In this document: positions 7,259-16,991 of the stretch, one piece after another
Layout: each line of letters opens with the position of its first letter
Numbering within the stretch: the stretch's first letter is position 1
Source of the DNA: Bacteroides sp.
Lineage (GTDB): Bacteria > Bacteroidota > Bacteroidia > Bacteroidales > Muribaculaceae
Assembly (NCBI GenBank): GCA_014802175.1
Contig: JAAVCU010000003.1
Span: forward strand, 1 to 38,446
Direction: 5' to 3'
DNA: 38,446 bases
Position numbers and translations under genes: made by a program
Notes under the pieces: model-generated
Databases searched by the model: none
What the model was told of the DNA's origin: nothing
Seen by the model: the letters and a program-made list of their open reading frames with translations, nothing else

Positions 7259-8608
7259 TTAGTTGCGGAAGAGATCGTTGAACTCTTCTACGCTTACCTC
7301 TTTGTTTTCGAGGTTAACGAGTGCGCGCACGCCATTGAAGAGCTTGCTGTCTACTGTCTGGTTGTAGATCTGGTTACGTGCTTTCTGATCCTTGAGGATG
7401 TCGGAAGCGTAACGGTCGAGAGTGTCAGCGGGAACGCTGTTCATGCCGTACTGAGCGAACTGGCTCTGGGCGATGCGGCGTGCAGTGTTCATCAGATCCT
7501 CCTCCTCAACCTTGATATCGAGTTCAGAAGCGATAGCCTCTTTCTCAAGCTCCCACTGGAGTTCGGGAAGAAGACGGGTGTACTCCTCGTCAATGTTCTC
7601 GTCGTTGAGTGCCTCATTCTGGCTCTTCAAGAAGTCTTTAAGGATCTCTGTGGGGAGATTGAGCTCACCGATAGCATCCTGGATAGCCTTACGTGCATCG
7701 ATTGTGAAACGATAGTCAGAATCGTTTGCAAGACCCTCCTCAAGAGCCTTCTTAAGCTCTGCACGGAATTCCTCTTCGCTCTTCACCTTGTCGGGACCGA
7801 ACACCATATCGAAGAATTCCTGATTGTATTCTGCCGGTTTGAGAACGATGATCTCCTTGATATCAAAGTTGAAGTCGCCCTTGTGAGAGTCAACCTCACC
7901 TTTGTCGATATTAAGCATGGACGACATCTCAGTGGCGTTACCGTCGCAAGTTGCAGCGGGATTGAATTTAACAACATCACCTACTTTCTTGCCGAGGAAG
8001 AGATTACGCTGCTCCTCGCTCTTGAAATACTGCGGAGCTACGATAGCGCTCTCCACAACTACTCCACCCTCTTTGGGCTGACCATTCTCATCAAGCTCGG
8101 TGATAACACCTTTAACGAGTGCGGTTGCGTCAACCTCATCGCCGGGCTCCTGCTTGCCATAACGGCGTGTGAGCTGCTCGGCCTGATTGTTGATCATATC
8201 CTCTGTTACCTTGATTGTGTAGTAAGGCACGGTGAGGTCCTTGTTTACCTTTGTCTCAAATTCGGGTGCGATACCTACTTTGAATTTCAGAGTGAATTCG
8301 TTAGCGTTGATATCGAAGTCGTTGCCCTGCTGAGGAACGGGGTTACCGAGAACGTGAAGCTTGTTCTCCTTGATATAATCAAACACAGCGTTACCCACCT
8401 CTTTGTTGATGATATCATACTTGACAGCAGTGCCATATTTCTTCTGAATGAGGCCGGCAGGAACGTGCCCGGGACGGAATCCGGGCTCTGCATGGTTCTT
8501 ACCAATCTCTTTCAATTGTTTCTTTACTTTGTCTGCATAATCCTTTTCTTCGAGTGTGACGGTGATTTCGCCGTTCACATCGTCGATCTTGGCATAATCT
8601 ACTTTCAT
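7259..8608 (-). CDS. tig: Trigger factor
   Basis: [16 protein letters not shown] ribosome-proximal motif; three-domain length of 449 aa; adjacent to clpP-clpX. Confidence 0.92.
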   Translation of the reverse strand: MKVDYAKIDDVNGEITVTLEEKDYADKVKKQLKEIGKNHAEPGFRPGHVPAGLIQKKYGTAVKYDIINKEVGNAVFDYIKENKLHVLGNPVPQQGNDFDINANEFTLKFKVGIAPEFETKVNKDLTVPYYTIKVTEDMINNQAEQLTRRYGKQEPGDEVDATALVKGVITELDENGQPKEGGVVVESAIVAPQYFKSEEQRNLFLGKKVGDVVKFNPAATCDGNATEMSSMLNIDKGEVDSHKGDFNFDIKEIIVLKPAEYNQEFFDMVFGPDKVKSEEEFRAELKKALEEGLANDSDYRFTIDARKAIQDAIGELNLPTEILKDFLKSQNEALNDENIDEEYTRLLPELQWELEKEAIASELDIKVEEEDLMNTARRIAQSQFAQYGMNSVPADTLDRYASDILKDQKARNQIYNQTVDSKLFNGVRALVNLENKEVSVEEFNDLFRN

Positions 8609-8716
8609 TTCTATATATTAATTAATTTATTTTCCTTTCAAGCCACAAAATTACTAAATAATTACTTGCTTTCCAAATTGACGACTAAGGAAGTTGTACA
8701 AAGATCATCCGCAAGC

Positions 8717-10045
8717 TTACTTCTCGTAGAATTTCGTGAATACCTTAACGCTGTCTATGTAATCCGAAAGACCCGCCGTCTCACGAGCCGAGTGCATAGC
8801 CCAGATCGCCGCTCCCATATCCACACCACGGATATCAAACTGCGACGAGGAGATGTTTCCTAACGTGGAGCCACCTGCCACATCCGCATGATTTACGAAA
8901 TACTGGCACTCCACCCCCGCTTCCTTGCAAAGCTGCGAGAAAACGGCCGAGCCCTGAGCGTCTGTCATATATTTGCAGTTGGCATTTATCTTGATTACCG
9001 GTCCACCTCCAATCACTGGGTGATTCGTGGGGTCATATTTCTCGTTGTAATTAGGATGCCATGCGTGAGCATTGTCGGCTGAAATCATGAATGAATTGGC
9101 AATGGCGCGATAGATATTCTGCTCGTCACCTCCATCCATGATCTTTACAATCCTCTCCATTGCATCGCGAAGCACCGGTGAGGCTGCTCCCTGCTTGGTG
9201 CCGGAACCGGTCTCCTCATTGTCAAATATCGCCAGCACCCTTGTTGCATTCGATTTCTCCGTGGTAGCCAACAATGCCTCCAGTCCGGCAAATGCCATGG
9301 AAAGATCATCGATACGCGCCGACTGGAAATACTCCTCAGTGGCTCCTACCACTCCTGCCGGTTCTGCCGGATAAAGACACAATTCAGAATCCAATATCGT
9401 CCGGGGATCGATCTCAAGATGATAAGCCACTAAAGATCTCACCACTCCCCCCTGCTCTTTATATGCAGCAAGTTCTTCGGGCGAGAAATAACCGATCACG
9501 GGTTTCATATCTTTCTGCACCGACAACGGATTCCCTTCATTGACACCACGATTGAAATGAATGGCAAGGTGCGGGATTGTAGCCACAGGTCTCTTAAGAT
9601 CCACAAGCAATGTACGCGGATGAAGCGCATCCTCACCTGCCACCATCACTCTTCCGGAGATCGACAAGGGGCGATCGAACCATGTGTAAAGAATACCACC
9701 GCCATACTTCTCGACATTCAAGGAAACAACGCCTCCATCACCATATATCTCGGCATTGGGCTTTAATTTGAAACAAGGGCTGTCGCTGTGTGCGGATATG
9801 ATATGGAAACCGCCACTGACAACATCATCGCCAACGATGAATGCAAATATGGAGCTGTCGTTTTTCTTGAAATAATATTTGCCGCCGCACTCAAGCGACC
9901 ACACATTTTCCTGAAACAACTCAATGAAACCGTTTTCCAACAAACGAGTCTCGATCTCCGCCACCGCCATAAAATTGCAGGTGCTTTTGTCCAGGCTATC
10001 CAACAGACGCTTGCATAAAGCATTATCTGAATTTGTCTTGTTCAT
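8717..10045 (-). CDS. M18 family aminopeptidase
   Basis: SAHSDSPCFKLKP, FDNEETGSGTKQGA, ISADNAHAWHPNY motifs. Confidence 0.94.
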   Translation of the reverse strand: MNKTNSDNALCKRLLDSLDKSTCNFMAVAEIETRLLENGFIELFQENVWSLECGGKYYFKKNDSSIFAFIVGDDVVSGGFHIISAHSDSPCFKLKPNAEIYGDGGVVSLNVEKYGGGILYTWFDRPLSISGRVMVAGEDALHPRTLLVDLKRPVATIPHLAIHFNRGVNEGNPLSVQKDMKPVIGYFSPEELAAYKEQGGVVRSLVAYHLEIDPRTILDSELCLYPAEPAGVVGATEEYFQSARIDDLSMAFAGLEALLATTEKSNATRVLAIFDNEETGSGTKQGAASPVLRDAMERIVKIMDGGDEQNIYRAIANSFMISADNAHAWHPNYNEKYDPTNHPVIGGGPVIKINANCKYMTDAQGSAVFSQLCKEAGVECQYFVNHADVAGGSTLGNISSSQFDIRGVDMGAAIWAMHSARETAGLSDYIDSVKVFTKFYEK

Positions 10046-10557
10046 CCTTTATAACGTATATGATTTAAGGCGCGCATAACATTACACAATGTCTGCGACC
10101 AATATCCTTCAAAATTTTCCTTGCACTCGGCGAAAGCTCCGCCGGCATTCTCCCCTTCTGAATCTTTCACTACAGAGATGAAGTTGTATAACGGCTGGAA
10201 AATATCAGCCAACGACTCGGAGACGGATGCCGCCACCGGTGTGTCGCTGTACTTCATATCCTCCTCGAATGTCTCAAGGAAAGTGTCATTCTCCCCCATC
10301 AGTATCTCTACATTACGCCTCACACTCTCGTAGAAGTCCTCATCAACATAAGTGGGGAAATATTCGAATTCAAGCCCGGGTGCAACTTCCTCTGCCTCTA
10401 TATCTGAAAACTCAAGATATATCCGAGGAAGATAATCAAGCATCTCCTTCACGAATTCCTCTTGTTCGCTCTCCTGACAGTTCTCAACAGCAGCGCAATA
10501 TTTTGCACATAATGCTGTCAGATTCATCAAACGGGCATTTATCTCATTTTCTTTCAT
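10042..10557 (-). CDS. DUF5063 domain-containing protein
   Basis: Overall acidic sequence (KEMLDYLPRIYLEFSDIE) and position next to nadD; recalled family similarity only. Confidence 0.6.
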   Translation of the reverse strand: MKENEINARLMNLTALCAKYCAAVENCQESEQEEFVKEMLDYLPRIYLEFSDIEAEEVAPGLEFEYFPTYVDEDFYESVRRNVEILMGENDTFLETFEEDMKYSDTPVAASVSESLADIFQPLYNFISVVKDSEGENAGGAFAECKENFEGYWSQTLCNVMRALNHIRYKG

Positions 10558-10560
10558 TAC

Positions 10561-11136
10561 TTATTGATACAAATTGTTCCTATGAATATAATCATAAACC
10601 CCCGCAGGCACGAAAAAGTTGACATTTTTGCCTTCTTTAACCGATTGCCTTATGAATGTCGATGAGATCAGCGCCTGTGGAGCATTGCGCATCACCCTTA
10701 CAGTTCCGGGCAGCGATGAGTCATCGATTTCGTATCCGGGGCGCGGATAGATTAGTATCTCAAATTCAGCTGCAATTTCATCACAGTTGCGCCAGCGATC
10801 GAATTCTATCCAATTGTCAGATCCTATTATGAGAATAAAAGTGTGTTCGGGATATTTCTCCCTAAGCATTGTGAGCGTACGGTAAGTGTACGAGGGCTTG
10901 GGGAGGTGCTGCTCGAAACGGCTCACACGCACATTGCTGCACTCCGCTGCTACAATCTCCGCCATTTCGCACCTAACCTCCTCGGACGATAACGAACCGT
11001 CATCCTTAAACGGATTCTGCGGACTCACCATCAGCCACACCTCGTCGAGTGTTTCCCATTGCGAAGCATAGTTGGCTATCATGGCATGACCGGAATGTAT
11101 CGGATCGAAACTTCCTCCGAATATACCTATTCTCAT
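10561..11136 (-). CDS. nadD: Nicotinate-nucleotide adenylyltransferase
   Basis: IGIFGGSFDPIHSGH nucleotidyltransferase motif; ISSTFIRQSV. Confidence 0.94.
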   Translation of the reverse strand: MRIGIFGGSFDPIHSGHAMIANYASQWETLDEVWLMVSPQNPFKDDGSLSSEEVRCEMAEIVAAECSNVRVSRFEQHLPKPSYTYRTLTMLREKYPEHTFILIIGSDNWIEFDRWRNCDEIAAEFEILIYPRPGYEIDDSSLPGTVRVMRNAPQALISSTFIRQSVKEGKNVNFFVPAGVYDYIHRNNLYQ

Positions 11137-11172
11137 ATTGTCTCCAATTGCTTGGCGTAATTATCCGGAATA

Positions 11173-11745
11173 CTAATCAGCTATAGCCTTTTTTATCGCA
11201 GACTCAACCTCCTCTGTGGCAGTTGAGAGATCTTCATTCACCACGCGGGCATCGAACTGCGGAGCGAAACTCATCTCATACTCAGCTTTCTCCAGACGCT
11301 TGCGGATCGATTCTTCCGAATCTGTGGAGCGGACACGCAACCTACGCTCCAGTTCTTCCAACGACGGGGGTAATATGAAAAGCGACAGTGCTAACTGTCC
11401 GTAACGTTTCTTGACGTTCAACGCCCCTTTGACGTCTATGTCCATGATAAGATTATGACCGCTTTCTATCACGCGCTCAACTTCCGAAACCAGCGTGCCA
11501 TAACAGGTGCCGGCATAAACCTCCTCCCATTCCACGAATTCTCCATTATCCACTTTCTCCTTGAATTCTTCAGGCGTAAGGAAATAATACTCTTTCCCGT
11601 GAACTTCGCAACCGCGCGGTGCCCGACTCGTGGCTGAAACCGAAAAACCGAGTTTGAGCTCGGGTTTCTTCATCAGTTCGGCAATGATGGTTGACTTCCC
11701 TGTTCCAGACGGAGCTGACAAGATGATAATCTTTCCCTTCTTCAT
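11173..11745 (-). CDS. gmk: Guanylate kinase
   Basis: IILSAPSGTGKSTI, SVSATSRAPRGCEVHGKEYYFLT, IDVKGALNVKK. Confidence 0.96.
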   Translation of the reverse strand: MKKGKIIILSAPSGTGKSTIIAELMKKPELKLGFSVSATSRAPRGCEVHGKEYYFLTPEEFKEKVDNGEFVEWEEVYAGTCYGTLVSEVERVIESGHNLIMDIDVKGALNVKKRYGQLALSLFILPPSLEELERRLRVRSTDSEESIRKRLEKAEYEMSFAPQFDARVVNEDLSTATEEVESAIKKAIAD

Positions 11746-11746
11746 A

Positions 11747-12631
11747 TTACAATACGTTTAGAACCTGCTCCTTGATCTGCTCAAGATTATCTTTCATCCT
11801 GACCACAATTTTCTGCATCTCGGCATGATTGGATTTAGAACCGAGAGTATTAATCTCGCGTCCCATCTCCTGGGCGATAAATCCAAGTTTCTTACCTTGT
11901 CCCTCTTTTGCAAATTCCTCACCACCCATTGTTTCAAGGAAATAATTGAGATGCGCACGCAAACGAAGTTTCTCTTCATTCACATCAAGCTTCTCGATAT
12001 AGAAAATCATCTCCTGTTCGAGTCGGCCGGCATCATATTCAATCGAGGTCAGTCTCGACAACTGTTCTTCAAGTCGAGCCTTTATGCGCGGCACACGCTC
12101 CTCTTCAAACGGAGCAACCTGATCAAGCAGTTCTTCGATAGCCTTGATCTTGGAAACGAAGAAGTCATAAAGTTTCCTCCCCTCCTGCACCCGGAATTCA
12201 TCAAGATGCTTCACAGCCTCATGCAACGCATCTGTCAAAGCGTTCCGATCCGCTTCATCGGCAGTTGCAGCCTCAATTTTCATGGCATCCGGCATACGCA
12301 TAAGGAGTGAATACCAGTCGGCCGGATTCGGCAGATTCAACTCCGCACCCATCTTCTCGAACTGTTCTTTGTATACTGCCAGCAACGGAGTGTTGATTGT
12401 AGAAGTGGCCTGCACTCCGATATTCTCCACGTTTACTGACATCTCGATCTTTCCCCGCTCAAGTTTCCCTGCCACATAATTGCGCATTTCGATCTCAAAC
12501 TCACGGAAAGCTGACGGCACTCTTACCGACAGATCAAATTGCTTACTGTTAAGCGATTTCAGTTCTACTGTGATTTTCTTGGAAGAGGAAGAGGAACAAC
12601 CGCGGCCGAAGCCGGTCATTGACTTTATCAT
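11747..12631 (-). CDS. YicC family protein
   Basis: MIKSMTGFGRG N-terminus and IAQEMGREINTLGSKSNHAEM...EQIKEQVLNVL C-terminus. Confidence 0.94.
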   Translation of the reverse strand: MIKSMTGFGRGCSSSSSKKITVELKSLNSKQFDLSVRVPSAFREFEIEMRNYVAGKLERGKIEMSVNVENIGVQATSTINTPLLAVYKEQFEKMGAELNLPNPADWYSLLMRMPDAMKIEAATADEADRNALTDALHEAVKHLDEFRVQEGRKLYDFFVSKIKAIEELLDQVAPFEEERVPRIKARLEEQLSRLTSIEYDAGRLEQEMIFYIEKLDVNEEKLRLRAHLNYFLETMGGEEFAKEGQGKKLGFIAQEMGREINTLGSKSNHAEMQKIVVRMKDNLEQIKEQVLNVL

Positions 12632-12777
12632 ATATTATCCTTATTATCCTTTATTTACAAAAGATTCCGGGCATCAAGCATAGGAGCAGGCTTCACCCTG
12701 TGAAGTTATTTAACCAACTTCTATACTTGATATCGCAAATTTAACATTTTTTTCTTATAGAAAAAATAAATCAGCTT

Positions 12778-14316
12778 CTAAAACTTATAAGTTAGCATCG
12801 CAGAGAGCGACATTGTGGAAGATACGCGGTCGGGCCAGTCGCGATAATGGGTGGAACGCACTTTATTCACGTATGAGAGAGTGCCGTATAATTTCTTGTA
12901 AAGCTGATAATCGAATCGGACTTCTGTAACATTAAATGAAGCTACAGACTTATCCCCCATCACATTCAGCGTGTGAAAATCTTCCTCCGCGAGGTTTGTG
13001 CCCGGCTTGTACCCTTTCCATGTGAAAAGACGGTAGAATTCGTGGGACACAGAAAGCGACGATCTTTTCTTTCCCCACACGATGTTCGCTCCCCCTTTCA
13101 AAGAGAATCCGGAAGCGAAATTATAGTTGCGTTCATCGGTCCAGTAATGATCGCTAAGAATTGAGCCCAACAGGATGGCATTGGCGTGAGCATAGAAATC
13201 GAAGATGTAACGCTTGCGCTGCACATCGCGAAACAGAAAACCGACACCCACACTGGCCGGCACTCCTAATTTATACGGAACTTTGTCGATATTTGTTATC
13301 GTATCGCTGTCATAGAAATCGAAATGCTGGTAAAGACCGATACTTCCGGAAGAGTTTTTATGATCAAGCACCTCGCGTGAAAGCAATCGTCCTTTGATAT
13401 TCAGTTGTGAAAGTATAGGCTGATACTTCATACCCTGCAGTTTTGCACGAACCACAAAATAATCGTAAGGTTTGGTGGATTTAGCCTCGAACCTGTCGCC
13501 ATATTCAAGATCTAACTGCACCACACCTCCCGGATAAGGCGATCGCATACGCCCCTGGAATGTCATGACCTCAACACCTGCCGATACTTGCAACGCAATA
13601 TTTGGAGTTCCGAACATTCGGCCGGATGTAGGCCGGTGTTTCCATGCCTGACCGGTGATCAACCGGTTGATACCTCTCATCGGGGAAAGGATGAACACAG
13701 CCAGCTCTCTTTCGAAACGATCCGCGCCATGTGTTCGGTCATCTATCAGCGCATCTGATGCCCTGAACAGGGTCTCTCCTATTACCGCTCCTCCGATCGG
13801 AGTGGCTATAACATCGTTGGTCGACGGATATTCACATTCCATAAACAACTCCCACAACGCACTCCCCGATATTGCGAAGAGTTCCGATTGCCAATAGTTG
13901 AACCCATTGGCACGTCCTGCCGTATAGTAGAGACTTCCGTTGTAGGGATGAAGGAATGTGTTGGTGCCTAACTGATCGTTATCCCAGATGAAACCATGCT
14001 TGAAATTCTCTTTGATTGTCTTGAAACTGATATACGACCAATCTCCGTGCTGCACAAAGCGGTCGAAAGCCCAGAGTCCGGTATTGAAGCCGATCACCTC
14101 CGCCCCCGCGCGCCAGAAATGCTTCTTGCCATAATATGCCAGATCGGCGGAATCAGGCGGAAGCTGCTCTACCATACGGTATTTGATAGGCATCTGCGCG
14201 GTGATCGGGATGTCATTTATCAATAAAATTACACCGAACATCGCAAAAAACACGATTTTTCGGAATATGTCAGATAATAGTGGTCTCAAAATTTTATGTA
14301 TAAAACAGTAGAACAA
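12778..14316 (-). CDS. DUF3943 domain-containing putative outer-membrane protein
   Basis: FKHGFIWDNDQLGTNTFLHPYNGSLYYTAGRANGFNYWQSELFAISGSALWELFMECEYPSTNDVIATPIGGAVIGE; beta-barrel-like C-terminus. Confidence 0.8.
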   Translation of the reverse strand: MFYCFIHKILRPLLSDIFRKIVFFAMFGVILLINDIPITAQMPIKYRMVEQLPPDSADLAYYGKKHFWRAGAEVIGFNTGLWAFDRFVQHGDWSYISFKTIKENFKHGFIWDNDQLGTNTFLHPYNGSLYYTAGRANGFNYWQSELFAISGSALWELFMECEYPSTNDVIATPIGGAVIGETLFRASDALIDDRTHGADRFERELAVFILSPMRGINRLITGQAWKHRPTSGRMFGTPNIALQVSAGVEVMTFQGRMRSPYPGGVVQLDLEYGDRFEAKSTKPYDYFVVRAKLQGMKYQPILSQLNIKGRLLSREVLDHKNSSGSIGLYQHFDFYDSDTITNIDKVPYKLGVPASVGVGFLFRDVQRKRYIFDFYAHANAILLGSILSDHYWTDERNYNFASGFSLKGGANIVWGKKRSSLSVSHEFYRLFTWKGYKPGTNLAEEDFHTLNVMGDKSVASFNVTEVRFDYQLYKKLYGTLSYVNKVRSTHYRDWPDRVSSTMSLSAMLTYKF

Positions 14317-14366
14317 AGCAATACCTATGTTTGCTAAACGCCATAAGTAATTATTAAGTTCACTAT

Positions 14367-14420
14367 AAATACAATTAAGGCATCATTCTGCATGAGCGAA
14401 ATGATGCCTTAATTGTATTT
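14367..14420. terminator. Terminator-like perfect inverted repeat downstream of the phosphohexomutase gene
   Basis: aaatacaattaaggcatcatt / aatgatgccttaattgtattt, 21-bp arms, 12-nt loop. Confidence 0.85.
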
Positions 14421-14432
14421 ATGTAATATGTG

Positions 14433-16184
14433 TTACTTTACATTTAGATCGCTGAGCACCTGATCGATGTGTGCCTCGGCTTTCTTTACAGTAGCCTCGT
14501 AATCCTCTTTGCTCTTCATATCCTCACGAACCTCAACATAGAATTTGATCTTAGGTTCTGTGCCTGAAGGACGGATTGAAACCTTATCGCCCGCCTCGGT
14601 GAAGAACTGGAGCACGTTGGATGTTGTCGGGAAATCAAGCTTGGTGATTTCTCCGTTCTTGAGATCCTTGCAGTTGAGATCAAGATAATCCTTGATGCAG
14701 GTCACAGGACTTCCGGCCAACTCTTTGGGAGGATTCTCGCGGAAATTCTTCATCATGGCCTGAATCTCCTCTGCACCACTCTTTCCAGGACGAACCACAC
14801 TCACACCTCTTTCACGAGAGAAGCCGTAAGTAGCGTAGATGTCAACAAGAAGCTCATAGAGGTTCATACCCTTGTCGGCAGCCCAAGCGGCAGCCTCGGC
14901 GATAAGGGAGTTGGCTGAGATTGAATCCTTATCGCGAACAAATGTCTCGGCAAGGAAACCATAGCTCTCTTCACCACCTCCGATGTAACGGCCGGTAGCC
15001 TCCATGTTGCGCATTACGTCGGCGATCCATTTGAAACCGGTGTAGCAATCGAAGCATTTGATGCCGTTGGCATCTGCGATACGCTTAACGGTCTCTGTAG
15101 TTACGATTGTCTTAACGCAATATTCGTTGCCGTTGAGGAGTTTCTTCTCTACATTCTGAGTGATGATGTAATAGAGAAGAAGCATCACGAGCTGATTACC
15201 ATTTACGAGCTGATACTCACCTTTCTTATCGCGGACAACAAGACCGATGCGGTCTGCATCAGGATCGGAAGCGAGTACGAGATCAGCGCCGACCTCTTTT
15301 GCTTTGGCAACACCCATTGTCATAGCCTCGGGGTTCTCAGGGTTCGGAGATACAACTGTGGGGAAGTCTCCGCTCTGGATATCCTGCTCGGGAACGTGGA
15401 TAACGTTCTCGAAGCCCCAGAGTTTAAGAGAATCGAACATCAGACGTGAACCGGTTCCGTGAATCGGAGTGTAAACGATCTTCATGTCGCTGTGACGTTT
15501 GTCGGCCTCAGGATCAAGGCTGAGAGAATGAATGTCGGCAAGATACTGCTCATCGAGATCCTTACCTATTTCCTGAATGAGATCCTTGTTCGGCTCGAAC
15601 TTGATCTGATCTACGGATGTGATGGCGTTAACATATTCGATTGTTTTCACATCGTGGGGAGCAATCATCTGAGCGCCATCGCTCCAGTATGCCTTATAGC
15701 CGTTATACTCTTTCGGGTTGTGGCTTGCAGTGACCATAACACCGCTCTGGCAACCGAGTTTACGGATAGCGTAGGAAACCTCCGGTGTGGGGCAAGGACC
15801 ATCGAAAAGATAAACCTTGATGCCGTTTGCTGAGAATATGTCTGCTGTCAGTTCAGCAAACTTGCGTGAATTGTTACGCACGTCATGACCTACGGCAACT
15901 GCAATCTGTGGAAGATCCTTGAAACAGTCTTTCAGATAATTGGCAAGACCCTGGGTGGCAGCTCCTACAGTGTAGCGGTTCATACGGTTTGTGCCCGCGC
16001 CCATGATGCCACGCAAACCACCAGTACCAAATTCGAGATCCTTGTAGAAAGATTCGATGAGTTCTGTCTTATCGTCAGCATCCACCATCTTCTTGACCTC
16101 GACACGTGTCTCCTCGTCATATTGGGGACCCATCCACTTCTCGGCGCGCTCGGTAACGCTCTTGAGCAATTCTTCGTTATTCAT
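14433..16184 (-). CDS. Phospho-sugar mutase (phosphoglucomutase/phosphomannomutase family)
   Basis: GGLRGIMGAGTNRMN, VMVTASHNPKEYNGYK, ASDPDADRIG, GGGEESYGF, RPSGTEPKIKFYVEV. Confidence 0.95.
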   Translation of the reverse strand: MNNEELLKSVTERAEKWMGPQYDEETRVEVKKMVDADDKTELIESFYKDLEFGTGGLRGIMGAGTNRMNRYTVGAATQGLANYLKDCFKDLPQIAVAVGHDVRNNSRKFAELTADIFSANGIKVYLFDGPCPTPEVSYAIRKLGCQSGVMVTASHNPKEYNGYKAYWSDGAQMIAPHDVKTIEYVNAITSVDQIKFEPNKDLIQEIGKDLDEQYLADIHSLSLDPEADKRHSDMKIVYTPIHGTGSRLMFDSLKLWGFENVIHVPEQDIQSGDFPTVVSPNPENPEAMTMGVAKAKEVGADLVLASDPDADRIGLVVRDKKGEYQLVNGNQLVMLLLYYIITQNVEKKLLNGNEYCVKTIVTTETVKRIADANGIKCFDCYTGFKWIADVMRNMEATGRYIGGGEESYGFLAETFVRDKDSISANSLIAEAAAWAADKGMNLYELLVDIYATYGFSRERGVSVVRPGKSGAEEIQAMMKNFRENPPKELAGSPVTCIKDYLDLNCKDLKNGEITKLDFPTTSNVLQFFTEAGDKVSIRPSGTEPKIKFYVEVREDMKSKEDYEATVKKAEAHIDQVLSDLNVK

Positions 16185-16362
16185 ATCTTTTATACTTTTT
16201 TCTGCCGTGGCTGAACTTTGTTCAAGCCACAGTTCGGGTTATATAATTATGTTTCTATATATACAACGCAAAAATACAAAAAATTTCCTTACCTTTAACA
16301 CGTTTTATTTTTTCAATCGCTATTCTTACACTATTCTTAGCTAATCTATCGGAAATTATTAC

Positions 16363-16370
16363 TATTTTTG
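16363..16370 (+). promoter_or_regulatory. Candidate Bacteroidota -7 box (TAnnTTTG) upstream of the flavin reductase/PBP1A genes
   Basis: tatttttg; consensus match only, no good -33 box seen. Confidence 0.35.
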
Positions 16371-16419
16371 TAGACTGATAACGACTGTATTTTTGAAAGA
16401 CGCTAAAAAACGCGACAAT

Positions 16420-16989
16420 ATGGCAAAGACATCCTGGAGACCGGGAACAATGATATATCCGCTGCCGGCAGTGCTGGTAACTTGCGGAGCCTCGCCCGAG
16501 GAATGGAATATGCTCACTGTGGCTTGGACCGGAACGATCTGTTCCGATCCCGCTATGTGTTACATCTCCGTGCGCCCCGAACGCCACTCTTATCCGCTGA
16601 TCAAAAAGAATATGGAGTTCACCATAAATCTGACCACAGCCGATATGGCGCGCGCCACAGACTGGGCTGGCGTACGCTCCGGAGCGGACTACAACAAGTG
16701 GAAAGAGACCGGACTCACTCCCCTTCCCGGTGAGAAAGTGGCCTCGCCGACAATCGAGGAGTCACCGCTGTCGATCGAGTGCCGAGTGAAGCAGATTGTG
16801 GCTTTAGGAACTCACGATATGTTTATTGCCGAAGTGCTCAACGTGAGGGCTGACGAGCGCTACATCGATCCCGCGACAGGACGCTTCTCGCTTGAAAGTT
16901 CCGGCATAATGGCTTACAGCCACGGACACTACTTTGAACTTGGCAAACTAATCGGTAAATTTGGATTCTCAGTGCAGAAAAATAAATAA
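16420..16989 (+). CDS. Flavin reductase family protein
   Basis: MAKTSWRPGTMIYPLPAVLVTCG...NMLTVAWTGTICSDPAMCYISVRPERHSYPLIKK; ATG at 16420 preferred over the TTG at 16393. Confidence 0.88.
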   Translation: MAKTSWRPGTMIYPLPAVLVTCGASPEEWNMLTVAWTGTICSDPAMCYISVRPERHSYPLIKKNMEFTINLTTADMARATDWAGVRSGADYNKWKETGLTPLPGEKVASPTIEESPLSIECRVKQIVALGTHDMFIAEVLNVRADERYIDPATGRFSLESSGIMAYSHGHYFELGKLIGKFGFSVQKNK

Positions 16990-16991
16990 AT

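Noticed and set aside
7211-8863. 550-aa plus-strand ORF
   Set aside because: Runs antisense to tig and into the M18 peptidase gene; its Leu/Val/Cys-rich composition is that expected for a mirror frame of the trigger factor gene.
9274-10023. Multiple ORFs within the M18 peptidase region on both strands
   Set aside because: Alternate frames of a well-supported gene.
16202-16225. Near-palindrome gtggctgaactttgttcaagccac upstream of the phosphohexomutase gene
   Set aside because: Arms are imperfect (a bulge) and I found no second copy; too weak to call.
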